From positions 1-19,524 of the forward strand of contig DASVVU010000337.1 of the NCBI GenBank assembly GCA_036386395.1: 19,524 nucleotides of DNA, in the 5' to 3' direction. Source of the stretch: JAJKJG01 sp036386395 (GTDB lineage Bacteria > Pseudomonadota > Alphaproteobacteria > Rhizobiales > Beijerinckiaceae). Shown in pieces: positions 12,248 through 19,524 of the stretch. The stretch's first letter is position 1, and each line of letters starts with the position of its first letter. The translations under genes were made by a program, and so were the position numbers. The notes beneath the pieces were generated by a model. That model did no database searches, was not told the origin of the DNA, and saw nothing but the letters and a program-made list of their open reading frames with translations.

Positions 12248-15200
12248 TTGCGCGACATCCTGACGGTCATTGCCGGCATCCTGATCCTCGTGCTCGCGGC
12301 GGCGCTCGTCGTGCCGCCGCTGATCGCGTGGGAGGCGCACCGCGACGCCCTCGACCGCGCCCTCTCGGAAGCCGCCGGCACTGAGGCCCGGACCGAGGGG
12401 CGGATCGAGGTGCGGCTCCTGCCCTCGCCGCGGGTGCGGGTCGACCGCCTGCGCCTCGGCTCGGGGCGGCCGGACGCGCCCTCGCTGTTCGCCACCTTCG
12501 TCAAGGCCGAGGTCGCGCTGACGCCGCTTTTGCGCGGCGAGGTGCGCTTCACCGACACCCGCCTCGGACGGGCCGAGATCCGGGTGCCGACGGCGCCGGA
12601 CGGCGCCTGGCGCCTGCCGCCGGACCTCGCCGCCGACGCGCTCCGCCGCGACTGGGCCTTCGAGGACCTGCGGATCGGCCAGCTCCTCGTCACCACCGTC
12701 GCGCCGGCGACCGGACGCACCGACCAGGTCTTCGCCGAGGAGGTGCGCGTCGCGGGCCAGACCCTTGCCGGCCCGTGGCGTGTCGAGGGCCTGACGGCGG
12801 GCGTGCCGTTCCGCCTTGCGACGGGCGAGCTTGCGCCCGACAATACCGTGCCGGTGAAGCTCTCGGGCGGCGGCGACGTCCATCCCCGCTTCGAGATCGA
12901 CGCCAGGGTGGCGCTCGGGGGCGACGGCGCGACCCCCGGCGTCTCCGGCACGGCGCGGCTCCTCTTCGGCCCTCCGGGCCAGGTCGCGGCGGCGGGGCTC
13001 CCGATCCCGGTTGTCATCCAGACCGGCTTCAAGACCGCGGCCGGGACGCTGGAGCTCGACAACGTGTCCCTGGAGGCCGGCGAGGGCGGCTCGACCTTGC
13101 GGCTCGCCGGCGGCGGCACCATGCGCTTGGCCGAGCCGGCGCTCTCGCTCAAGCTCGAAGGCCGGCGGCTCGACGTCGACGCCTTCCTGCTCTCGCCCGC
13201 CGGGCAGGAGTTCAAGGCCCGCATGGCGCGCTGGGGCCCACCGCCCGTCGACCTGCCGATCGACCTCGACCTCACGCTTTCGAGCATCGGCCTTGCCCAG
13301 GAGGAGCTGTCCGGCCTCGTCCTGCAGGCCGGCCTGCGCAAGGGCAAGGCCGAGATCCGCCGCCTCGCCTTCACGGCGCCCGGCCAGACCAAGATCTCGG
13401 CCGAGGGCGAGATCGGCCTGACCATCGAAGGCGGCGGCAGCGGCCGGATCGCGCTCGCATCCGACGGCACCGACCGGCTCCTGCGCTACCTCGGCCGGCT
13501 CGACATCGCCCTCCCCTTCGCCAACGCCATCGAGGGCCAGCCCTTGGAGGCGTCGGCCGACGTGAGCTTCGCGCCCCCCGTCGCGGCCTTCCGGAATCTC
13601 CGCCTCAAGGTCGGCGACGCGACCCTGACCGGCAGCGCCCGCTACTCCGCGCCCGAAGGCAACGCCCGCGGCAAACTCGACGCCCAGGTCGCCGTCCAGG
13701 GCCTCGACCTTGACCGCTTCCCCGAGCTCGGCAGCGTGCTGGCCGGCATCCGCGCCCTCGACCTCGGCCTCATCGTCGACGCCCGCGGTGTGCGCCACGG
13801 CGGGCGCGAGGGGATCGGGCGCATCTCGGCCCGCATCCGCTCGGACGGGCCGGCGCTCGAGGTCGAGGCCCTCGACGTGGTCGACCTCGCGGGCGCCAAC
13901 GCCCGCCTCGCCGGGCGGATCGAGCCCGACGGCGCCGGCAGCATCGCCGGAAAGGTGACGGCGAAGCGCGCAGCCCCCCTCGTCGACCTCCTCGGCCGGG
14001 TGTGGGTCGGCGGCGTCTCCCGGCTCATCCCCTATTTCCTGCGCGAGGGCGACCTCGACCTCGACGTCACGGCCGCGCGCGCCGGCCCCGATCCGCGCGC
14101 CGCGCCGCGCCTGCGCACGACGGCCAAGGGCCGCGCCGCCGGCGGCCTGTTCGAGGCCGACGCCGTCACGGCCGAGGGGGTGACCGAGAACCTCAGGGTG
14201 CGCCTTGCGACCGAGAACACCGGCGTCTGGGTCGACAAGCCGGCGGTCGCGGCCCTGCGGCGGCGCTCGGACGTCGAGCTGAAGGGGGTGCGGGTCCCGT
14301 CGGGGCTCTTCGCCGTGACCGTCGAAGGCGAGGTCGGCGGGGTGAAGGTCCACACCACCCGCCCCTTCGCGCTGGGCTCCGGCGACGACGTGGTCGACTC
14401 CGGCGAGGCGACCCTTGCGACCCCGGACGTGACGCCCTTCCTCGTGCTCCTCGGCGACGGGGCCGGCGTCGACCCACCCGTGCCGGTGCAGATCAAGGTC
14501 GGCCTCGGGCGCGAGCGCGACGCCTCCCAGCTCGACGTGACGGGCCGGATCGCCGACGGGGCCGTGCAGGCGCGCCTCGCCGTGCGCTCCCGCGCCGACG
14601 TGACCGGGACGATCGCGGTCGACCGCCTGTCGCTGCCATGGCTTGCCGCCTCCTTCGCCCTCAACCCGGCCCACGAGACGCGGGCTGTCTCCCTGTGGTC
14701 GCCGGCCCGCTTCGGCGAGAGCGCGCGTCTGATCCAGGGCGGGCAGGTCTCGCTCCAGGCGAAGCGCGTCGAGCTCGGGCGCGGCCACAGGGCCGAGAAC
14801 GCCGCCTTCGCCTTTGCGATCACCCCGGACGGCGCGGCCGTGCGCGACTTCGCGGCGGATTACGCCCTCGGACGCCTCACCGGCGCGCTCACGATCACCC
14901 GCCAGGGCTCGCTCGCCGCCTTCGTCGGCGAGGGCGCGGTCGAGAATTCTTCGCTCGAAGGCGTGCTCGGGCCCTCGCCCTTCGCCGGGCGCCTGTCCGG
15001 GCGGCTCAGCTTCGGCGCCTCGGGGGAGAGCATCGCCGGGATCGTCGCGAACCTCGCCGGCTCGGGCGACGTGCGGATTTCCGACCTCAAGGTCCCGAAC
15101 GCCGACCCCGGCGCCCTCGACCGGGCGCTGCCGCGGGCGCTCGCCGAGAGCGACCCGCTCGGCACTCGGCGACTCGAAGGAATCATGACAAGCGAGTTCG

Positions 15201-15949
15201 CCAAGGGGCCGCTCCAAGCCGCTGTAGTCGCCGCCCCCGCCACCATGGTCGGCGGCGTGTTGCGCCTTTCCCCTGTGACGGCGGACGCTGGCGCCGCGAC
15301 GTGGCAGGGCACGGTCGCGGTCGACGTGAAGACCCTTGGGCTCGACGCCCGCGGCACGCTGACGACCCGCGCGGTCCCGAAGGGCTGGACCGGCGGCGCG
15401 CCCTACGTCGGCCTCGCCTGGCGCGGGCCGATGGTCGCCCCCTTGCGCGAGGTCGACGTCGGCCCCCTCACCAACGGGCTCGCCGCGATCGTGCTTCAGC
15501 GCGAGCTCGAGCGCATCGAGGCCTTCGAGATGGAGGCGAACGAGCGCGCCCGCCTCAACGGCCGCCGCAGCCTCGACCAGGCCCGCGAGCGCGACCGCCT
15601 CGCCGCCGAGGAGGCCGCCCGGGAAGCCGCCCGCCAGGCCGAGCTCCAGGAGCGCGCCGCCCGCCAGCGCGAGGAAGCCGAGCGCCAGGCGCGCCTTCGC
15701 GCCGAGGAGGCCGAGCGCCAGGCCCGCTTAAGGGCGCAGCAGGAGGCCGAGCGCCTGGCGCGCCAGCGCGCCGAGCGGGAGGAGGCGGAACGCCAGATCC
15801 GGCTGCGCCGGGAGCAGCAACAGCAGCAGGCCGAGGAGCCGGGCACCGAGACGCCGGTGCGCTCCCCGCCCATGCGCCCTCCCCTCTTCGCCCCGCCCGC
15901 CTCCGGGCCGCTTCAGATCCTCCCGCCCGGGGCGCGCCCGCCGGGCTAA
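12248..15949 (+). CDS. AsmA-family envelope protein with coiled-coil tail
   Basis: A 1233-residue protein. The start is a TTG at 12248; no ATG or GTG lies upstream in frame, and GAGGA is 12 nt away, so initiation may be weak. Residues 4-28 (LTVIAGILILVLAAALVVPP) are a single N-terminal inner-membrane anchor, followed by the AsmA-type N-terminal pattern (RTEGRIEVRLLPSPRVRVDRL). The middle is long, beta-rich and repetitive (LDLxL, ISxEGEIGL, VxGxGRIAL style), as in AsmA/YhdP/TamB bridge-like proteins thought to carry lipids across the periplasm. The C-terminal AsmA region ends near LRGVDVGPLTNG-like residues (about 1060-1080). From about 1087 to 1195 comes a highly charged coiled coil with repeats of EEAERQARLRA, then a Pro-rich end (1196-1233). 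The tail is unusual for AsmA. It ends in a 4-nt overlap with the convergent RHH gene. Confidence 0.85.
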   Translation: MRDILTVIAGILILVLAAALVVPPLIAWEAHRDALDRALSEAAGTEARTEGRIEVRLLPSPRVRVDRLRLGSGRPDAPSLFATFVKAEVALTPLLRGEVRFTDTRLGRAEIRVPTAPDGAWRLPPDLAADALRRDWAFEDLRIGQLLVTTVAPATGRTDQVFAEEVRVAGQTLAGPWRVEGLTAGVPFRLATGELAPDNTVPVKLSGGGDVHPRFEIDARVALGGDGATPGVSGTARLLFGPPGQVAAAGLPIPVVIQTGFKTAAGTLELDNVSLEAGEGGSTLRLAGGGTMRLAEPALSLKLEGRRLDVDAFLLSPAGQEFKARMARWGPPPVDLPIDLDLTLSSIGLAQEELSGLVLQAGLRKGKAEIRRLAFTAPGQTKISAEGEIGLTIEGGGSGRIALASDGTDRLLRYLGRLDIALPFANAIEGQPLEASADVSFAPPVAAFRNLRLKVGDATLTGSARYSAPEGNARGKLDAQVAVQGLDLDRFPELGSVLAGIRALDLGLIVDARGVRHGGREGIGRISARIRSDGPALEVEALDVVDLAGANARLAGRIEPDGAGSIAGKVTAKRAAPLVDLLGRVWVGGVSRLIPYFLREGDLDLDVTAARAGPDPRAAPRLRTTAKGRAAGGLFEADAVTAEGVTENLRVRLATENTGVWVDKPAVAALRRRSDVELKGVRVPSGLFAVTVEGEVGGVKVHTTRPFALGSGDDVVDSGEATLATPDVTPFLVLLGDGAGVDPPVPVQIKVGLGRERDASQLDVTGRIADGAVQARLAVRSRADVTGTIAVDRLSLPWLAASFALNPAHETRAVSLWSPARFGESARLIQGGQVSLQAKRVELGRGHRAENAAFAFAITPDGAAVRDFAADYALGRLTGALTITRQGSLAAFVGEGAVENSSLEGVLGPSPFAGRLSGRLSFGASGESIAGIVANLAGSGDVRISDLKVPNADPGALDRALPRALAESDPLGTRRLEGIMTSEFAKGPLQAAVVAAPATMVGGVLRLSPVTADAGAATWQGTVAVDVKTLGLDARGTLTTRAVPKGWTGGAPYVGLAWRGPMVAPLREVDVGPLTNGLAAIVLQRELERIEAFEMEANERARLNGRRSLDQARERDRLAAEEAAREAARQAELQERAARQREEAERQARLRAEEAERQARLRAQQEAERLARQRAEREEAERQIRLRREQQQQQAEEPGTETPVRSPPMRPPLFAPPASGPLQILPPGARPPG
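15672..15806 (+). repeat. In-frame repeats coding the EEAERQARLRA coiled coil
   Basis: Within the AsmA-family gene, units of about 33 bp encode REEAERQARLRA, AEEAERQARLRA, QQEAERLARQRA and EREEAERQIRLRR in succession. The period of 11 residues is the classic right-handed or straight coiled-coil hendecad. Such DNA can expand or contract by slippage. Confidence 0.7.
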
Positions 15950-16167
15950 CCGCCCCTCGCCTTCACGACCGCGAGCACGAAAACGCGGATGGCGGAGGAG
16001 AGGTTCTGCCCCGCCCGCCCGGCGTCGATCTCGGCGATGAGCGACTGCGCCGAGCGGCCGCGCTCGCGCGCGATCGCCTGGAGCTCGTCCCAGAACGGCG
16101 CCTCGAGCGACACGCTCGTGCGGTGCCCGGCGACCGCGACCGAGCGCTTGACGATGCCGTCCTTCAT
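15946..16167 (-). CDS. Ribbon-helix-helix domain protein
   Basis: A 73-residue protein from the ATG at 16167. The sequence VKRSVAVAGHRTSVSLEAPFWDELQAIARERGRSAQSLIAEID shows a beta strand with the pattern RTSVSLE followed by two helices, the ribbon-helix-helix fold of the RHH_4 type. Members are presumed DNA-binding dimers; the target is unknown. The ATG overlaps the stop of the upstream DUF4169 gene (ATGA), so translation is coupled. The stop overlaps the stop of the convergent AsmA-family gene: the shared CTAA at 15946-15949 gives TAA on one strand and TAG on the other. Confidence 0.78.
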   Translation of the reverse strand: MKDGIVKRSVAVAGHRTSVSLEAPFWDELQAIARERGRSAQSLIAEIDAGRAGQNLSSAIRVFVLAVVKARGG

Positions 16168-16346
16168 TCGGGCTCGTCACGGCGGTGCGCCGCGATGCGG
16201 CGCTCGGCCAAGCGCTTCTCGGCCTCGGCGAGCCGTTTCTCCGCCTTCGTGCGCCCGAACCTCACCCGGTTCTCGGCCGCCTTCGCCTCCTTCTCGGCCC
16301 GCGCCTTGTCCTTGCGGGCCCGGCGCAGGTTGACGATGTCGGCCAT
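16164..16346 (-). CDS. DUF4169 family protein
   Basis: A 60-residue, highly charged helical protein (MADIVNLRRARKDKARAEKE and on, with RVRFGRTKAEK in the middle), matching the short DUF4169 family of alphaproteobacteria. The ATG at 16346 is the family's start (MADIVNLRRARK); longer upstream frames to 16556 are Arg/Pro shadow. No function is known. Its last codons overlap the start of the RHH gene by 4 nt, a pairing seen often enough in this order that a joint role, perhaps a DNA- or RNA-binding complex, is reasonable inference. The Shine-Dalgarno site is weak. Confidence 0.75.
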   Translation of the reverse strand: MADIVNLRRARKDKARAEKEAKAAENRVRFGRTKAEKRLAEAEKRLAERRIAAHRRDEPE

Positions 16347-16488
16347 GGGCGTGCTCGGCTCGAAGAGGAGCATCCGGTCTAGCGGCTCGGGGCGACGCGG
16401 GCAACGCGCACCGCCGGCGCCTCCGGGTTGACGCGGGCCGCGCCAGTGGGCAACCGTGGCGCCCGATTGCACCAAATCAGGATTGGCG

Positions 16489-18147
16489 ATGGCGCGACCG
16501 CGCCGGCTTGCGACCCATCTCGCGCTCTTCGCCGCGGGCATCGCCCTGCCGCTCATCGTGCTGGCGGTGGCGGCGGGCTGGACCTACCTTTCCTTCGAGC
16601 GCGGCCGCATCGACCACGAGGCGCACCGCCTCGTGCGCGATATCGCCGGCAACATCGAGCGCGAGATCGGCGCCCTCACGGCGACGGCGACGACGCTCGC
16701 GACGGCGAACGCCCTCGTGCGCGACCAGAACTTCGAGCGCTTCTACCAGCGGGCCAAGGCCGTCGCGATCCGCGGCGGCGGCTGGGTCGTGGTCTGGGAC
16801 CGCACCGGCCAGCAGCACGTCAACACCCTCGTCCCATGGGACACGCCCCTTTCCCGCCACTCGGAGGAGGCGACCGACCGCGCGGTGTTCGAGCGCGGCG
16901 AGGTCCACGTCACCGATCCCTTCCGCGAGGCGATGGCGGGCCGCCACGTCTTCTCCGTCGCCGTCCCGGCGCGGGACGGCGAGGGCAACATCCTCTTCGG
17001 GCTCGCCCTCGTGCTCCCGGCCGAGCACCTCACGAACACGGTGCGCGAGGTCATCCTGCCCCCCGGCTGGATCGCCACCGTCAACGACCGCGCCCACCGG
17101 ATCGCAGCCCGCACCGTCGACCCGGAAAAATGGGTCGGCCGGCCGATGTCGGAGACGGGCCGCCGCGTCACCGAAGGCGTCCCTCCGAAGGCCGGCGGGC
17201 TGTGGGCCAACATCTTCACGCTGGAGGGCAACCCCGTCCGCGGGGCCTACTACCGCATGCCCCACGGCTGGCTGGTCAGCGCCTCGGCGCAGCGCGAGGT
17301 CTACGAGGCGCCGGTCTGGCGGGTGCTGGCGGCGGGGCTCGCCTTCCTCCTCGCCTTCGCGGCGGCCTCGGCCTTGATGGCGGCGCTCCTCGGCCGGCGG
17401 ATCGTGCGCGCGCTTGACGCTGTCTCGTTCAAGACGAACGCGCTCCTGCGCGGCGACGTCGTCGAGCCGCCGGTGACGCCGATTGCCGAGTTCAACGCGG
17501 TGATCATGGCGCTGCGCCGCACCGCCGAGGAGCTGCGGGCGCGGGACCGCCACCGCGCCCTCCTCGTCGACGAGCTGAACCACCGGGTGAAGAACACGCT
17601 CGCGGCGGTCCAGGCCCTCGCCCGCCGCACCTTCAAGACCGCGGCGCCCGACCTCTACCGCACCTTCGAGCAGCGGCTCATCGCGCTTTCCGGCTCCCAC
17701 ACTCTGCTCACGACGACGAACTGGTCCGGCGCGTCCTTGCGCGAGGTGATCGAGCGCGAGGTCGCGGTCTACGGCGGGCGGGTGTCGCTCGTCGGCGACG
17801 ACCTGACGATCCCGCCGAAGGTGGTGGTCGGGCTCTCCACCATCGCGCACGAGCTCGCCACGAACGCCGCGAAGTACGGCGCGCTCTCCGCCGCCGACGG
17901 CCGCGTGCAGGTCGCCTGGAGCGTCGAGGGCGACGTCCTGCGCATCGCCTGGACGGAGAGCGGCGGGCCGCCGGCCCCGCCCGACCCGCGCCCCGGCTTC
18001 GGCACCGCCCTCATCGCCGCGACCGCCGAACGCGAGCTCGCCGGCCGCATCCGCACCCGCTTCGACCCTCTAGGCCTGCGGTGCGAGCTCGAGATCCCGC
18101 TCTCGCGGAACGAGCTGACGTACAGCCGGGTGTCGGACGCGGCGTGA
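16489..18147 (+). CDS. HWE-family sensor histidine kinase with periplasmic sensor domain
   Basis: A 552-residue membrane sensor kinase. The ATG at 16489 is chosen for AGGA 6 nt upstream; a start at 16456 would add 11 polar residues. TM1 is about 8-32, a periplasmic Cache-like domain about 33-275 (with WVVVWDRTGQQHVNT and VTDPFREAMAGRHVFSVAVP), TM2 about 276-300, then a HAMP-like linker to about 355. The kinase core has the phosphorylated His in DELNHRVKNTLAAVQALARR (H365), the N-box HELATNAAKYGAL (H454 to N459), and WTESGG (W488, E490) of the HWE signature. The ATP-lid region GFGTALI follows. HWE kinases drive general-stress or light/chemical responses in alphaproteobacteria. No response regulator is adjacent, so it is an orphan kinase. 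It is divergent from DUF4169 across 142 bp. Confidence 0.9.
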   Translation: MARPRRLATHLALFAAGIALPLIVLAVAAGWTYLSFERGRIDHEAHRLVRDIAGNIEREIGALTATATTLATANALVRDQNFERFYQRAKAVAIRGGGWVVVWDRTGQQHVNTLVPWDTPLSRHSEEATDRAVFERGEVHVTDPFREAMAGRHVFSVAVPARDGEGNILFGLALVLPAEHLTNTVREVILPPGWIATVNDRAHRIAARTVDPEKWVGRPMSETGRRVTEGVPPKAGGLWANIFTLEGNPVRGAYYRMPHGWLVSASAQREVYEAPVWRVLAAGLAFLLAFAAASALMAALLGRRIVRALDAVSFKTNALLRGDVVEPPVTPIAEFNAVIMALRRTAEELRARDRHRALLVDELNHRVKNTLAAVQALARRTFKTAAPDLYRTFEQRLIALSGSHTLLTTTNWSGASLREVIEREVAVYGGRVSLVGDDLTIPPKVVVGLSTIAHELATNAAKYGALSAADGRVQVAWSVEGDVLRIAWTESGGPPAPPDPRPGFGTALIAATAERELAGRIRTRFDPLGLRCELEIPLSRNELTYSRVSDAA

Positions 18148-18152
18148 TGCGT

Positions 18153-18180
18153 GATCCTCCCCGTTAAGCGGGGGAGGATC
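18153..18180. terminator. Strong hairpin between two convergent genes
   Basis: GATCCTCCCC (18153-18162) and GGGGAGGATC (18171-18180) form a perfect 10-bp GC-rich stem around an 8-nt loop. It lies 6 nt after the HWE kinase stop and 28 nt from the stop of the convergent hydrolase gene, so it can end transcription from both sides. Neither side has a long T-run. Confidence 0.55.
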
Positions 18181-18207
18181 TGCGCGCCGCCGGTGCTCCC
18201 GCCCGGA

Positions 18208-19134
18208 TCAGGTCCCGCGGCCCCAGTAGCCGCAGTAGCGGCGGGCGATGAAGGGGAGGCCGCTCTGGTAGCCGGGCCAGGCGGCGTACTTCTGCAGGGT
18301 GAACTCCTTCTCGGCCGCGTCCCAGCACTTGCCGTCCTGGGCGAGCTTCTTCATCTCGGCCGAGGCGTCCTGCAGGAGCGTCAGGAGGTTCGCCGCGTCC
18401 TGCTTCGTGCCGAGGCGGCCGCCGGGGCCCGGGTGCCCGGGGATCAGCCGCTCCCAGTCCATGTCGAGGACCTCCTTGACGAAGGCCTCGCTCTCCACGG
18501 GGTAGAAGTCGATCATGCCCCGTCCCGGCACCTGGCCGACCGGGATCGTGTCGACGACGAACACGATCTTCTCCTTCGGCAGGCGCATGACGAGGGTCGA
18601 GTCGGAGTGGTTCGGCCCGTGGTAGGTGAGCTCGAGGGTCGTGCCGCCGAGCGTGATCGTGCGCTTGTCGTCGACGGTCTCGTCCGGGAGCACGGTGTGC
18701 GGGTCGGCGAGCGCCGCGAGCCGCTCCTTCGCCCGCCGGTGCGCCACGACCACGGCGCCCGCGTCCTTGAACGCCTTGCCGCCGGCGATGTGGTCGAAGT
18801 GGTGGTGGCTGTAGATGAGATACCGGATCGGCGCCTGCGTCACCTTCCTGATCTCGTCGACGTAGGTCTGCCCGCCCGTCGGGCGCCCGTAGGCGACCGG
18901 GTCCGTGGCGATCACCCCCTCCGGCGTCACCACGAACATCGCCTGGTGGTTGCCGTTGCGGAAGATGTAGACGTTGTCCGTCCCCTCCACCTTGGTGGTG
19001 GCGAACGGCGGCTGCGGGGCGGGCGCCGCCGGAGCGGCCGCGGGCGCCGCCGGAGCCGGGGCCGGCTGCTGGGCGGCCGCGAAGGTCGCCGACGCAAGCA
19101 CGAGCGCCGCGGCGGCCGGAACGACGATGGGCAT
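18208..19134 (-). CDS. Secreted metallo-beta-lactamase-fold hydrolase
   Basis: A 308-residue protein from the ATG at 19134 with GGAGG 6 nt upstream; the frame's upstream extension to 19356 is not coding in character. The signal peptide is MPIVVPAAAALVLASATFAAA, followed by an Ala/Pro linker (about 22-43). The MBL domain carries SHHHFDH (H110, H112, D114, H115 as metal ligands), H176 in HGPNHSDST, D195 in VFVVDTIP, and H234 in IPGHPG. This is a complete two-zinc site. The C-terminal part has CW and RRYCGYW, with two cysteines possibly bridged. The family hydrolyses many esters, lactams and lactones; no close named enzyme is recognised. It is convergent with the HWE kinase over a terminator-like hairpin. 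Confidence 0.87.
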   Translation of the reverse strand: MPIVVPAAAALVLASATFAAAQQPAPAPAAPAAAPAAPAPQPPFATTKVEGTDNVYIFRNGNHQAMFVVTPEGVIATDPVAYGRPTGGQTYVDEIRKVTQAPIRYLIYSHHHFDHIAGGKAFKDAGAVVVAHRRAKERLAALADPHTVLPDETVDDKRTITLGGTTLELTYHGPNHSDSTLVMRLPKEKIVFVVDTIPVGQVPGRGMIDFYPVESEAFVKEVLDMDWERLIPGHPGPGGRLGTKQDAANLLTLLQDASAEMKKLAQDGKCWDAAEKEFTLQKYAAWPGYQSGLPFIARRYCGYWGRGT

Positions 19135-19290
19135 CGCAATCCTCCCTGGCGCGCCCGCCCGCCGTGCCGCGGCAGGTCTTTGGCGCGCCCGAGAGCTTGG
19201 ACCGGTTCCGCCCGGGCCGTCACCGCAAATGACCGTGAGCGCGGGCCCGCCTCTCCCGGAGGAGACCTCTGCGAAACGAGGCGGCCTGAT

Positions 19291-19317
19291 CGGCCCTCCC
19301 CCTGGAGGGGAGGGCCG
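19291..19317. repeat. REP-like hairpin, 11-bp stem
   Basis: CGGCCCTCCCC (19291-19301) and GGGGAGGGCCG (19307-19317) are perfect complements around the loop CTGGA. It lies in the 390-bp stretch 19135-19524, which has no gene and consists of the hydrolase's upstream region followed by palindromic elements. Confidence 0.75.
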
Positions 19318-19318
19318 A

Positions 19319-19335
19319 CTCGGCCGAAGGCCGAG
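19319..19335. repeat. REP-like hairpin CTCGGCC-gaa-GGCCGAG
   Basis: A 7-bp perfect stem and a 3-nt loop start 1 nt after the previous hairpin. With the flank CGGGGTGGGGGG it forms the left arm (19313-19347) of a larger inverted repeat whose right arm is at 19488-19524. Confidence 0.7.
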
Positions 19336-19391
19336 CGGGGTGGGGGGCGCGGGCATCGAGCGCAGGAGTTGGACAAGCGATGTATCTATTG

Positions 19392-19443
19392 CAGCCGCAG
19401 GGTCAGGACCGAACGAAGCGCTTGTGTCTAGCCCCTGCGGCTG
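19392..19443. repeat. Central palindrome, 11-bp stem with 30-nt loop
   Basis: CAGCCGCAGGG (19392-19402) and CCCTGCGGCTG (19433-19443) are perfect complements. They enclose 30 nt that include the palindrome AAGCGCTT. The whole sits near the middle of the larger inverted repeat 19313-19347/19488-19524. Confidence 0.7.
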
Positions 19444-19487
19444 ATGCGCGGCGCGGCCTGCTTCGACGCAAGAGTTCCATGCCGGTG

Positions 19488-19524
19488 CCCCCCACCCCGC
19501 TCGGGGCTTCGCCCCGAGTCGGCC
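19488..19524. repeat. Right arm of the REP/MITE-like inverted repeat, reaching the window edge
   Basis: The reverse complement of this 37-bp segment matches 19313-19347 except in the stem of its internal hairpin, which here is CTCGGGGC-ttc-GCCCCGAG and there CTCGGCC-gaa-GGCCGAG. Both arms of the stem changed together, so pairing is kept. The element may continue beyond the window. Confidence 0.7.

Noticed and set aside
12103..12384. A 93-residue plus-strand frame containing NFRSWHKADL
   Set aside because: It runs out of frame into the AsmA-family gene, looks like a translated intergenic repeat and has no ribosome binding site.
12101..15217. A 1038-residue open frame on the minus strand opposite the AsmA-family gene
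   Set aside because: It is an antisense shadow of high-GC coding DNA: Arg/Gly/Ala/Glu-rich, no domain and no ribosome binding site, while the plus-strand frame has a clear family match.
16164..16556. A 130-residue version of the DUF4169 protein
   Set aside because: The family starts at MADIVNLRRARK; the extra 70 residues are Arg/Pro/Gly-rich and overlap the upstream region and start of the HWE kinase.
1..19524. A CRISPR array, tRNA, rRNA, transposase or phage module
   Set aside because: No regularly spaced repeats, no cloverleaf with CCA-type ends, and no such protein signatures were found on either strand.

Overview
The window is 19.5 kb of very GC-rich chromosomal DNA with dense, mostly short-gapped genes. 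It looks like an alphaproteobacterium of the order Hyphomicrobiales (Rhizobiales). The reasons are an HWE-type sensor kinase, a YARHG-type small secreted protein, a DUF4169/ribbon-helix-helix gene pair, a Mur/Fur-like box in front of mntH, and GTTC-N7-GTTC LexA-type sites. A Methylobacteriaceae-like genus is plausible, but this is inference from gene style. I see no rRNA, tRNA, CRISPR array, transposase or phage gene.

Left part (1-5400, all on the minus strand, so transcription runs right to left): pcrA/uvrD helicase, then a complete hicA-hicB toxin-antitoxin pair. Next comes a decayed stretch holding a diverged second copy of the 3' end of pcrA fused to the last ten codons of another hicA, followed by an intact orphan hicB. 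After that lie a 130-bp relic of a third hicA/hicB junction, a fumarylacetoacetate-hydrolase-family gene, and the first codons of another gene running off the left edge. The toxin-antitoxin array with its pcrA duplication is the most unusual part of the window.

Middle part (5400-12050, mostly plus strand): a small secreted Gln-rich protein; mntH (Mn(II)/H+ symporter) with a likely metal-regulated promoter, followed closely by a secreted cupredoxin-like protein; a secreted cupin; a small YARHG protein; a convergent hot-dog thioesterase on the minus strand; a D-lactate-dehydrogenase-type FAD oxidase; and a cytoplasmic serine hydrolase of the beta-lactamase/esterase fold.

Right part (12050-19524): a gap with a 24-bp tandem repeat, then a 1233-residue AsmA-family protein with a long charged coiled-coil tail. 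This gene meets, tail to tail with a 4-nt overlap, the translationally coupled minus-strand pair DUF4169 and ribbon-helix-helix protein. A plus-strand HWE histidine kinase with two membrane segments follows, then a terminator-like hairpin shared with a convergent secreted metallo-beta-lactamase-fold hydrolase. The last 390 bp have no gene but hold nested palindromes of a REP/MITE-like element.

Most genes look like housekeeping or envelope/metal/metabolic functions and do not form one pathway. Likely co-transcribed units are mntH with the cupredoxin gene, hicA with hicB, DUF4169 with the RHH gene, and the FAH gene with the partial gene at the left edge.
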